Shown here: positions 24,499-33,034 of the stretch, in pieces
Numbering within the stretch: the stretch's first letter is position 1
Layout: each line of letters starts with the position of its first letter
Assembly: GCF_025252405.1 (NCBI RefSeq)
Contig: NZ_CP104307.1
Location: 2,108,001-2,172,000 of the forward strand
DNA length: 64,000 nucleotides
DNA from: Flavobacterium sp. TR2
GTDB taxonomy: Bacteria > Bacteroidota > Bacteroidia > Flavobacteriales > Flavobacteriaceae
Direction: 5' to 3'
The notes under the pieces: model-generated
What the model was told of the DNA's origin: nothing
The model's input: only the letters and a program-made list of their open reading frames with translations
Databases searched by the model: none
Program-made: the position numbers and the translations under genes

Positions 24499-24729
24499 TG
24501 TGTTTAATATGGATTGAATTGCGTCCGGCTTTAGCTGGATGAGAAAATAGGAATTAAAAAGGGCTTTAGCCAAACATGATAGTTTGGCTAAAGCCCTTCA
24601 ACTTTAATTTATTATATCATATCCATCCAGCTTTAGCTGGACACTATTCAGAAAAAAAACTTAGTCTCGGAGCTTTGGGATGGTCCCTTAGAACCTTAGT
24701 TCCTTAGCACCTCAGAACCTTTAGAAAAA

Positions 24730-26475
24730 CTATTTTCTTTCCCCAATCTGCTGGCGCCACATGGCATAATACAGCCCTTTCTCAACAATCAAATCTTCGT
24801 GTTTGCCTTGTTCGATGATTTTACCTTGCTCTAAAACAAAAATTCTATCAGCGTGCATTACGGTTGACAAACGGTGAGCAATTAAAACCGTAATTCTATT
24901 TTTGTCAGAGATATTCCTAATCGTATCATTGATTTCTTCCTCGGTAATAGAATCTAAGGCAGAAGTTGCTTCATCAAAAATCAATAAATTTGGGTTTCTA
25001 AGAATAGCTCTTGCAATAGATAAACGCTGTTTTTCACCGCCCGAAACTTTGATTCCGCCTTCACCAATTGTGGTGTTTAAACCATCTTCTGCACGTTTTA
25101 GAAGTTTATCGCAGCTAGCGCGTTTTAACGCATCATATAATTCCTCGTCGGTTGCATTTGGTTTAACAAACAATAAGTTTTCGCGAATTGTTCCTGAGAA
25201 CAATTGAGCATCTTGTGTGACAAATCCGAGCTGCTTCCTTAAATCCAATAAATCAATTTCGGTCGAATCGATATCATTGTACAGAATCTCACCCTCTTCA
25301 GGAGTATACAATCCGACTAATAATTTGACCAAAGTCGTTTTTCCTGATCCAGAAGGCCCTACAAACGCAACAGTCTGGCCTTGTTTGATTTCGAAATTGA
25401 TGTTTTCAACCGCTTTAAATTTGGCCGTTTTATGCTGAAAACTCACATTTGAGAATAACAGTTTCTGAATTGCACCAACGTGTTTTGGAGTTTTAGGACG
25501 AAATTCTTTTGGCGCATTTAACAAGTTTCTGAAATTCTCCATAGAAACTTTAGTTTCATTTAGAGCGATAATAAAGTTTCCTAATTCCTGTAAAGGGCCA
25601 AAAATAAAGAAAGTAAAAAAGACCATTGTCAATAAATCTCCAACGATAATTTTTCCTCCAAATAAAAAGTAATACAAAGCAAAAACAACGCAGGTTCTTA
25701 AAAAGTGAACAGTGGTTCCTTGAATAAAACTCAAACTTCTGATAAAACGGATTTTCTGCAGTTCTAATTGAAGAATCTTAAAAGTGTTTAAGTTTAGACG
25801 CTTTTCTTCCTGATACGTTAAACCAAGACTTTTTACCAATTCGATATTGCGCAAACTTTCTGTCGTAGAACCAGCCAGTGCATTGGTCTGATTCACAATT
25901 TTTCTTGACACGATTTTGATTTTCTTGCCTAAATACAAACTTACCAAAGCAATAATTGGTGCTGTAATTAAGAAGATAATCGAAATTCTAAAATCGATTC
26001 TGGCAACATATACGATTACGAAAATAAAACCGATGATAGTCTGGAAGATTAAAGAAATAGAAAGCGTAATCAGTTTTTCTGAATCGATTCTAACTTTGGT
26101 CAGTTTGCTTAAAGTTTCACCGCTTCGCTGATCCTCAAATTCTGCATAAGGAAGATCAAGCGATTTTTTGATTCCGTCTGTATACATTTGAGCACCCGTA
26201 CGCTGAATAACCACATTGGTAAAATAATCCTGAAAGTTTTTGGTAATTCTGGAAATCATGGCCGCACCCAGCGAAAGCCCGAGCCAGAAAGCTAAAGATT
26301 TTATGAATCCGATTTCGTTTCCTTTGTATTTTGCAATTCCAACACCGCAGTCCTGCATTAATTTTCCGGTAATTACAGAGTCTGATAAACTGAAACAAAT
26401 GTTGATAGTAGCCATTATCAAAGCAAAAAACAAAAGCATTTTATGTCTGATAATGTAGGTATATAGTAATTTCAT
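24730..26475 (-). CDS. ABC transporter, fused permease and ATPase (exporter type)
   Basis: The 581-residue half-transporter has a six-helix membrane domain (about 1-310; FALIMATINICFSLSDSVIT and FIFVIVYVARIDFRISIIFLI are clear helices) and an ATPase domain (about 335-581). The ATPase carries Walker A GPSGSGKTT, the Q loop VTQDAQLFSGTI, signature VSGGEKQR, Walker B LLIFDEATSALDS and the H-loop AHRLSTV. It is the MsbA/multidrug type that works as a homodimer and exports lipid or drug-like substrates. It is a single gene, convergent with alaS. The substrate cannot be told from the sequence. Confidence 0.95.
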   Translation of the reverse strand: MKLLYTYIIRHKMLLFFALIMATINICFSLSDSVITGKLMQDCGVGIAKYKGNEIGFIKSLAFWLGLSLGAAMISRITKNFQDYFTNVVIQRTGAQMYTDGIKKSLDLPYAEFEDQRSGETLSKLTKVRIDSEKLITLSISLIFQTIIGFIFVIVYVARIDFRISIIFLITAPIIALVSLYLGKKIKIVSRKIVNQTNALAGSTTESLRNIELVKSLGLTYQEEKRLNLNTFKILQLELQKIRFIRSLSFIQGTTVHFLRTCVVFALYYFLFGGKIIVGDLLTMVFFTFFIFGPLQELGNFIIALNETKVSMENFRNLLNAPKEFRPKTPKHVGAIQKLLFSNVSFQHKTAKFKAVENINFEIKQGQTVAFVGPSGSGKTTLVKLLVGLYTPEEGEILYNDIDSTEIDLLDLRKQLGFVTQDAQLFSGTIRENLLFVKPNATDEELYDALKRASCDKLLKRAEDGLNTTIGEGGIKVSGGEKQRLSIARAILRNPNLLIFDEATSALDSITEEEINDTIRNISDKNRITVLIAHRLSTVMHADRIFVLEQGKIIEQGKHEDLIVEKGLYYAMWRQQIGERK

Positions 26476-26774
26476 ATAAGATTTTAAAAAAGTGGAAGAT
26501 GCAAAAATAAGGAATTGTTTTAGTTTCTAGAGTTGGTTTTTGTTATTAAAAATGTAATTTTTTTCATAACTGGTTGGTTTCGGTAAATTCACGCAAAGGC
26601 GCAGAGGCGCAAAGTTTTTAAACCTATATTTTTTTTAAATTAAACTGAATCTTTGCTGTAGCAAACTTCGTGATTCTGAGTGCAGTTTTTTTGTCTAAAT
26701 TTAATCGTGCCAATTATCAATTAGGTGTCAAAAGAGTGGCTAGTAATCTTTAACTTTGTTTCAAACTATACATC
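26476..26774. other. Divergent intergenic region with a CAAAGGCGCAGAGGCGC repeat
   Basis: It must hold the promoters of the ABC transporter and GSCFA genes. GCAAAGGCGCAGAGGCGCAAAG near 26592-26614 contains two GGCGCA units and resembles a dispersed Flavobacterium repeat. No gene is apparent. Confidence 0.4.
26751..26758 (+). promoter_or_regulatory. -7 box of the GSCFA gene
   Basis: TAACTTTG fits TAnnTTTG and lies 16 bases before the ATG at 26775. Confidence 0.6.
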
Positions 26775-27737
26775 ATGCAATTCAGAACCCAAATTCCAAT
26801 TTCAAGAAGCAGTAATCCGATCGATTATAATTCGAAAATACTTTCTATTGGTTCTTGTTTTGCTGAAAACATGGCAGAGAAATTTGATTATTTTAAATTT
26901 CAGAACGAAACCAATCCGTTTGGAATAATTTTTAATCCCGCTTCAATTGAGAAATTATTTAACCGAATTTCTAGACAAGAATGGTTTGAAGAAAAAGATG
27001 TCTTTTTTCATAATGAGCGCTGGCAGAGCTTTGAGGCGCATTCGGATTTAAGCAATTCTGACCGTCAGGAATTGTTAGAATCGCTCAATAAAGCAGTAGC
27101 AGAAACGAACAAACAGCTCAGAGAAGCCACTCATATTATCATCACTTTTGGAACTTCTTGGATTTATAGAAATCTCGAAAAAGGCGAAATTGTAGCCAAT
27201 TGCCATAAAGTGCCTCAAAAACAATTTTCAAAAGAATTACTGTCGGCAGAAGCAATCCAAAAAAGCATTCAAAATACAATTGAAGCCATTCAGGTTTTGA
27301 ATCCTAATATAAATTTCATTTTTACAATTTCTCCAGTACGCCACATCAAAGACGGATTTGTAGAAAACCAATTGAGCAAATCGCATTTGTTTACAGCTTT
27401 ACATCAGACTCTTGATTTAAGTCCCGAGGCTTCGGGATTGGCTTTTGACTATTTTCCTTCCTACGAAATCATGATGGATGAACTTCGCGATTATCGTTTT
27501 TATTCTGAAGATATGCTGCATCCAAATCAAATTGCGATAGATTATATTTGGAAGCTTTTTAGCGAAAATTATGTTTCAGAAGAAAGCGTTCCTGTGATGA
27601 AAGAAGTAGACGAAATTCAAAAAAGCCTTCGTCACCGCAGTTTTAATCCAGAATCAGAACAGCACCAAAAGTTTTTGGCAAAGCTCCAGCAAAAGATGGA
27701 TGCCTTAGGAAAAAAGCAGCCTCACATCAAATTTTAA
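26775..27737 (+). CDS. GSCFA-domain protein
   Basis: The 320-residue protein carries the family-naming motif LSIGSCFAENMAEKF near residue 30, then FGTSWIY, FTISPVRHIKDGF and a C-terminal FYSEDMLHPNQIAIDYIW. The GS-C/S and DxxH-like (DMLHPN) blocks resemble the SGNH/GDSL hydrolase fold, so an esterase or acyl-transfer role is possible; the family has no settled function. The codons for SPEASG (27420-27438) coincide exactly with a dispersed 19-base palindromic repeat, which seems to have been captured in frame. It is monocistronic. Confidence 0.92.
   Translation: MQFRTQIPISRSSNPIDYNSKILSIGSCFAENMAEKFDYFKFQNETNPFGIIFNPASIEKLFNRISRQEWFEEKDVFFHNERWQSFEAHSDLSNSDRQELLESLNKAVAETNKQLREATHIIITFGTSWIYRNLEKGEIVANCHKVPQKQFSKELLSAEAIQKSIQNTIEAIQVLNPNINFIFTISPVRHIKDGFVENQLSKSHLFTALHQTLDLSPEASGLAFDYFPSYEIMMDELRDYRFYSEDMLHPNQIAIDYIWKLFSENYVSEESVPVMKEVDEIQKSLRHRSFNPESEQHQKFLAKLQQKMDALGKKQPHIKF
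27420..27438. repeat. Palindromic repeat inside the GSCFA coding sequence
   Basis: AGTCCCGAGGCTTCGGGAT is identical to the intergenic copy at 9456-9474. It encodes part of LSPEASGL without breaking the frame. Confidence 0.7.
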
Positions 27738-27922
27738 TAGACTTAGCGAAAAAACTTCGGGCCTGAGCGTCTTCACAAGCAAAACCTGTCATTAAACAAT
27801 AAAATTTTAGAATAATTGCTTAGAATTATGTAAATTGTTAAGGTTTAAATTTTACATTTTTGTAAAATGTGTAACCCTGCTTTTTTCAGAAGCAATTCTA
27901 ATCTTAGTGATTTTATTGACGT

Positions 27923-30900
27923 ATGAATAAGAAACCCGTTTATTTTCTTAAAAAAACACTTCGTATCTTAATGTGGTGCGTGGTTTCTATAGTGGCACTT
28001 TTATTAGTTGTAATTATCTTAATTCAGGTTCCGTCAGTTCAAAATTTCGTTAAAGATAAAGCGATTACTTATCTAGAAGGTAAAATCAAAACCAAAGTTT
28101 CTCTCGATAAAATTCTAATTAAATTTCCCAAAGATGTAGTTCTGGAAGGTTTTTATTTTGAAGACCAAAAAAAGGACACTTTGCTGGCTGGTAAACGATT
28201 AGAAGTCGATGTCGATCTTTTTAAACTCGTAAGCAGCGAACTCGAAATCAATTCTGTTTCATTGGAAAATGTCAAAGCCAATATTTCCAGAAACAAAGAC
28301 GGCGTTTTCAATTTTGATTATATCATAAAAGCATTTGAGTCTAAGGAACCAAAAGCAGAAGATCCTGATGCTAAACCTTTTAAAATTTCTGTTGTAAAAG
28401 TAAATCTCGATCAGGTTAAATTTAATTTTAAAGATGATTTTTCGAAGAATGATATCAGAGTAAATCTGACCCATTTTGATACCAAATTCAAAAAGTTCGA
28501 TCTTGATAAAATGGATTTTAATATTCCGACCATCAATTTAAATGGCTTAAAAGTAGTTTTAGATCAGGATGTTGTCGAGAAAATTGCTGAAGTTTCAGTT
28601 AAAACAGTTGATACGGTTTCGAAACGGCCAGATTTTAAATTGGCATTGAATAAAATCACTTTGTCTAAAATCGATATTTTATACGATAATAAAGATTCCA
28701 AACTCAATTCGGGCATTCGTTTGGAGAATTTAAATTTGGCGGTAAATGAAATCGATCTGAATAAGCAGCTTCTAGATTTTGATACTTTCGAAGTAAAAAA
28801 CCTTAGCGGAAATCTGCGATTAGGTGCAAAAGACAAACAAATTGAAACTCCAGATTTAGATACAACAGCCATAAAACAAGCAGGCTGGAAAGTAAAACTC
28901 AACGATGCCAATCTGGAAAATATAGCTTTCAGATTTGATGATATGCAGTCAAAACCTAAAACGAAAGGAATTGACTATGCACACTTGGATTTGGATAAAT
29001 TCAATTTTAAAGCCGAGAAATTATATTACGGAAATGATACGATTTCAGGAAATATAAAAACGCTAACGGTAAATGAAAAAAGCGGCTTGCAGATCCAGTC
29101 TTTCAAAACCGATTTCTTTTACGGACCTAAAAATGCTTCGTTGGAAAATCTGTATTTGAAAACACCGCAAACTCTTCTTCAAGACAAAGTTAAAGCCCAA
29201 TATAAATCATTAGAATCACTTCAGAAGGATTTAGGAAATCTTGCCCTTGACGCCAATTTAAAACAATCTAAAATTGGTTTCAAAGACATCTTGCTGTTTG
29301 TTCCCGACCTTCAAAATACAAATCCATTCAAAAGTAATCCAAATGCGATTTTGTATGTGGACAGCCGTATGAGCGGAAAAGTAAAAGATTTGAATATTTC
29401 GAAGTTTGAAATGAGCGGAATTGGTTCTACAAAAGTTTCTCTTTCGGGGAAAATTGCCGGATTGCCTGATGCGCAAAAAGCATATTACGATTTGGATATT
29501 AAAAAAGCTTCGACGACTTCAAAAGACATTAATATGCTGGTGCCAGCGGGAACAATTCCGAAAAATATCCAGCTGCCGTCTCAATTAAGTTTGCAAGGGA
29601 AATTTAAAGGTTCTGTTCAGAATTTTAAAATCAATATGACTCTAGCGAGCAGTTTTGGAAATGCAAAAATTGATGCTTTATTTGATCAGCGCGTTAAAAA
29701 AAGAGAAAAATACGATGCGCAAGTTTATCTGTTGGATTTTGATTTGGGACGTTTTATTAAAAATGATTCCATCGGAAAAATTACGCTTAAAGCAAAAGTT
29801 AAAGGAAACGGTTTAGATCCAAAAACAGCAAATGCTGTGGTTGACGGTTTGGTGCAAAAAGCAGTTTTTAATCGATACACTTATAGAGATTTAGCATTAA
29901 AAGGAAATATTGAAAATGGTTCTTTTGCAGTAAAATCGGGGATGAAAGACCCAAACCTCAATTTCGATTTAATAGCTTCTGGCGACACAAAAGATAAATA
30001 TCCGACCATAAAATTAAAGCTGAACTTAGATATTGCCGATTTAGAAAAACTGAATTTGCACGCAGGGCCGATGAAGCTTCGCGGAAATGTTGATGCTGAT
30101 ATTGCCAATAGTAATCCTGATTTTCTGAATGGAAAAGTGTTTCTTTCGAACATTCAAGTTTTGCAAGATGCAGAACCGATTGTTTTAGATTCGATTCGTG
30201 TACTGGCTTTTGCGGATAAAGACAGCAATTCCATTAAAATTTCGTCTCAATTTCTAAAAGCCGAAGTAACCGGAAAATACAAATTGACGACTTTGGCAAA
30301 TTCACTTCAAAAATCATTATCTAAATATATTGACCTTCAAAATCCGAAAGTCAACGCAGAATCAGACGAACAGAGATTGGCTTTTATGCTGAAAGTAGAC
30401 AATGATCCTGTTCTTTTTAAATTGTTGCCAAAATTAACTGGATTAGAGCCTTTTACGATAAATGGAAATTATAATAATCATACCGATTCTTTAACGGTAA
30501 AAGGAACTATTCCGAGAATTGTTTACGGAGGCAATACCATTTCGGATGGGAAAATCAATATCGAAGCCAAAGAAAATGCGTTGGAATATTCAGTTTCTGT
30601 GGCAACAATTGAAAGCGGTTCTTTAAAAATTCCGTTTACGAGTTTGAGCGGACAAGTGCAAAACAATATTTTGACTTATGCACTTGAAGTTCAGGATGCG
30701 AAACAAAAACAGCAATATTTTATCGCGGGCGAATTTAAAGCAGAAGGGTCTAAAAATATTGTAAAACTTGACGCTGAAAACTTCATTTTAAATTATGATA
30801 AATGGAATGTTGATCCTGAGAATGCGATTGAGTTTGGAGAAAAAAGGCTTTATGTCAATAAATTCAATTTGAGCAATAACGGAAATGAGTTAAAAGTGCA

Positions 30901-33034
30901 ATCGCAAGGGAATCAAAACAATGCGCCTTTGCAAGTAGATTTTGTCAACTTCAAAATCGAAACCATTATGAACATGGTTAAAAAAGATGAGTTATTGATG
31001 CAAGGTTTGATAAACGGAAATGCATTGGTAGAAAATGTGATGACGAACCCAACTTTTACATCCGATTTAAAAATTGATGATTTTACTTTTAAAGGTTCAA
31101 AAGTCGGAGATTTAGAAATAAAAGTAGATAATAAAACAGCCAATACACTTGCCGCAAATGTAGCCTTGAGCGACGAAGGAAATGACTTGAAGCTAACAGG
31201 AAATTATCAGTTAGATGCAGGAACATTTGATTTTGATGTAGCCATTAATAAGCTTTATATCAAAAGCATTCAAGGTTTTAGCATGGGAAACATTACTGAA
31301 GGGCAAGGCTTTTTGTCGGGAAATTTTAAGCTGACAGGAAATGCTTCGGCTCCCCAAATTAATGGAGAATTGGTTTTTAATGATGCTGGTTTTAGAGTCA
31401 CGCAGCTCAATTCGTATTTTAAAACAAAAAATGAAAAAATCACGTTCAGCAATGAGATGATTTCATTTGATAAATTCTCTCTTTTTGATGAAAATGATAA
31501 CGAATTGTTTGTAAATGGAACCATTCAGTCTCCAGATTTTGTCAAATACAATTTCAATTTGCTTGTTGAAGCCGACGATTTTAGAGCCATCCATTCGCAA
31601 GCAAAAGACAATGATTTGTTTTATGGCGATTTATTTTTAGATACAAAACTGAATATCAAAGGAAATTTGGATAGTCCCGTTGTTGATGGAACTATTAAAA
31701 TAAATAAAGAAACGAAGTTTACGGTCGTAATGCCGCAGTCAGACCCTTCGATTGCCGATCGCGAAGGAATTGTAGAATTTGTTGACGAAGATAATCTGTA
31801 CTTGAAGCAAACGGTTGATATGCAGAACAAACTGAATCAGTCGGAATTGAAAGGAATGGATGTTAATGTGGCTATTTCGATCAATAAAGAAGCCGAATTG
31901 ACTTTGCTAATCGATAAATCTAATGGCGATTATTTGAATTTGAAAGGAGAAGCAGAATTAGTTGGAGGAATCGATCAATCGGGAAAAACAACTTTGACTG
32001 GAAAATATGAATTTTCGGATGGTTCTTATCAAATGAATTTCAACGGAATTAAAAGAAAATTTGATATTCAGAAAGGAAGTTTCATCACCTGGAATGGCGA
32101 ACCGACAATGGCAACTTTAAATATTACAGCCATTTATAAAGTCAACACAGCGCCAATTGATTTATTGGGGAGTCAGTTGAAAAATCTATCTCCATCGGTT
32201 CAAAACACCTACAAACAAAAACTTCCTTTTCAGACTTTATTGAAAATGAATGGAGAATTGCTGAAACCCGAAATTTCGTTTGGAATTGTCCTTCCCAAAG
32301 GAAATTATAATGTTTCTACAGATGTTGTAGATATGACACAGGCAAAATTAAAACAGCTGGAACAAGATCCCGCCGAACTTAATAAACAAGTTTTTGCCCT
32401 TTTATTATTGAACAGATTTGTGGGCGAAAATCCTTTTGCGAGCGAAAGCGGTGGCATAAATGCAGAATCTTTTGCGAGACAGAGTGTGAGCAAGATACTT
32501 TCGCAGCAATTGAATAATCTGGCAGGAGATCTTATTGAAGGATTTGAAGTCAATTTTGATTTAGAATCGACAGAAGATTATACGACAGGAACCATGCAGA
32601 ACAGAACCGATCTGAATGTTGAAGTTTCTAAAAAATTGCTAGACGATCGATTAAAAATTACGGTTGGAAGCAGTTTTGGAGTAGAAGGGCAGGAACGTGC
32701 CAACGAAGAATCAACCAATATTGCTGGCGATGTCGCTTTAGATTATCAACTGACAAAAGATGGCCGTTACATGATTCGTGCGTATCGCAAAAACCAATAT
32801 CAGGTTGCAGTAGAAGGTCAGGTAATAGAGACAGGAGTCGCCTTTGTAATTACAATGAGCTACAATAAATTCAGAGAATTATTTCATCGTACAGAAGAAG
32901 AAAAACAGCTAATTAGAGAAGAAAAAATTCGCAAGGAAAAAGAAAAGCAAAAAAAGAAAGAGGATAAAGAAAAGGGTAAACTGCAAGAGAACGAAGACGA
33001 AAAAACGATTGAAGGAAATGAGCAAAAGACATAA
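27923..33034 (+). CDS. tamB: TamB-like translocation/assembly module protein
   Basis: The 1703-residue protein has an N-terminal inner-membrane anchor (WCVVSIVALLLVVIILIQVP), an AsmA-like start (FVKDKAITYLEGKIKTKVSLDKI) and a very long stretch of repeating beta strands typical of the bridge-like lipid-transfer TamB fold. A C-terminal DUF490/TamB domain (about 1250-1640; ISFGIVLPKG, NVEVSKKLLDDRLKITVGSSFG) follows, with a Lys/Glu-rich tail of about 50 residues. TamB spans the periplasm and is thought to carry phospholipid to the outer membrane. It overlaps the tamL-like gene by 17 bases, so the partners are translationally coupled. Confidence 0.94.
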   Translation: MNKKPVYFLKKTLRILMWCVVSIVALLLVVIILIQVPSVQNFVKDKAITYLEGKIKTKVSLDKILIKFPKDVVLEGFYFEDQKKDTLLAGKRLEVDVDLFKLVSSELEINSVSLENVKANISRNKDGVFNFDYIIKAFESKEPKAEDPDAKPFKISVVKVNLDQVKFNFKDDFSKNDIRVNLTHFDTKFKKFDLDKMDFNIPTINLNGLKVVLDQDVVEKIAEVSVKTVDTVSKRPDFKLALNKITLSKIDILYDNKDSKLNSGIRLENLNLAVNEIDLNKQLLDFDTFEVKNLSGNLRLGAKDKQIETPDLDTTAIKQAGWKVKLNDANLENIAFRFDDMQSKPKTKGIDYAHLDLDKFNFKAEKLYYGNDTISGNIKTLTVNEKSGLQIQSFKTDFFYGPKNASLENLYLKTPQTLLQDKVKAQYKSLESLQKDLGNLALDANLKQSKIGFKDILLFVPDLQNTNPFKSNPNAILYVDSRMSGKVKDLNISKFEMSGIGSTKVSLSGKIAGLPDAQKAYYDLDIKKASTTSKDINMLVPAGTIPKNIQLPSQLSLQGKFKGSVQNFKINMTLASSFGNAKIDALFDQRVKKREKYDAQVYLLDFDLGRFIKNDSIGKITLKAKVKGNGLDPKTANAVVDGLVQKAVFNRYTYRDLALKGNIENGSFAVKSGMKDPNLNFDLIASGDTKDKYPTIKLKLNLDIADLEKLNLHAGPMKLRGNVDADIANSNPDFLNGKVFLSNIQVLQDAEPIVLDSIRVLAFADKDSNSIKISSQFLKAEVTGKYKLTTLANSLQKSLSKYIDLQNPKVNAESDEQRLAFMLKVDNDPVLFKLLPKLTGLEPFTINGNYNNHTDSLTVKGTIPRIVYGGNTISDGKINIEAKENALEYSVSVATIESGSLKIPFTSLSGQVQNNILTYALEVQDAKQKQQYFIAGEFKAEGSKNIVKLDAENFILNYDKWNVDPENAIEFGEKRLYVNKFNLSNNGNELKVQSQGNQNNAPLQVDFVNFKIETIMNMVKKDELLMQGLINGNALVENVMTNPTFTSDLKIDDFTFKGSKVGDLEIKVDNKTANTLAANVALSDEGNDLKLTGNYQLDAGTFDFDVAINKLYIKSIQGFSMGNITEGQGFLSGNFKLTGNASAPQINGELVFNDAGFRVTQLNSYFKTKNEKITFSNEMISFDKFSLFDENDNELFVNGTIQSPDFVKYNFNLLVEADDFRAIHSQAKDNDLFYGDLFLDTKLNIKGNLDSPVVDGTIKINKETKFTVVMPQSDPSIADREGIVEFVDEDNLYLKQTVDMQNKLNQSELKGMDVNVAISINKEAELTLLIDKSNGDYLNLKGEAELVGGIDQSGKTTLTGKYEFSDGSYQMNFNGIKRKFDIQKGSFITWNGEPTMATLNITAIYKVNTAPIDLLGSQLKNLSPSVQNTYKQKLPFQTLLKMNGELLKPEISFGIVLPKGNYNVSTDVVDMTQAKLKQLEQDPAELNKQVFALLLLNRFVGENPFASESGGINAESFARQSVSKILSQQLNNLAGDLIEGFEVNFDLESTEDYTTGTMQNRTDLNVEVSKKLLDDRLKITVGSSFGVEGQERANEESTNIAGDVALDYQLTKDGRYMIRAYRKNQYQVAVEGQVIETGVAFVITMSYNKFRELFHRTEEEKQLIREEKIRKEKEKQKKKEDKEKGKLQENEDEKTIEGNEQKT

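Larger units (their letters stand above)
24413..24690. repeat. Nested inverted-repeat element between alaS and the ABC gene
   Basis: This convergent gap of 340 bases holds a layered palindrome. The outer arms (24413-24449 and 24652-24690) pair GCTAAGGGAC...CGGGACTAAG with its degenerate inverse. The next arms (24522-24541 and 24623-24642) pair the TCCGGCTTTAGCTGGA-type motif. The centre is a perfect 16-bp hairpin AGGGCTTTAGCCAAA/TTTGGCTAAAGCCCT (24559-24598). A separate hairpin at 24466-24498 is repeated at 52938-52971. The whole can act as a bidirectional terminator. Confidence 0.7.

Noticed and set aside
24390..24729. Possible CRISPR-like array of repeats
   Set aside because: The repeats are inverted, of differing families and unevenly spaced; no regular direct repeat and spacer pattern is present anywhere in the window.
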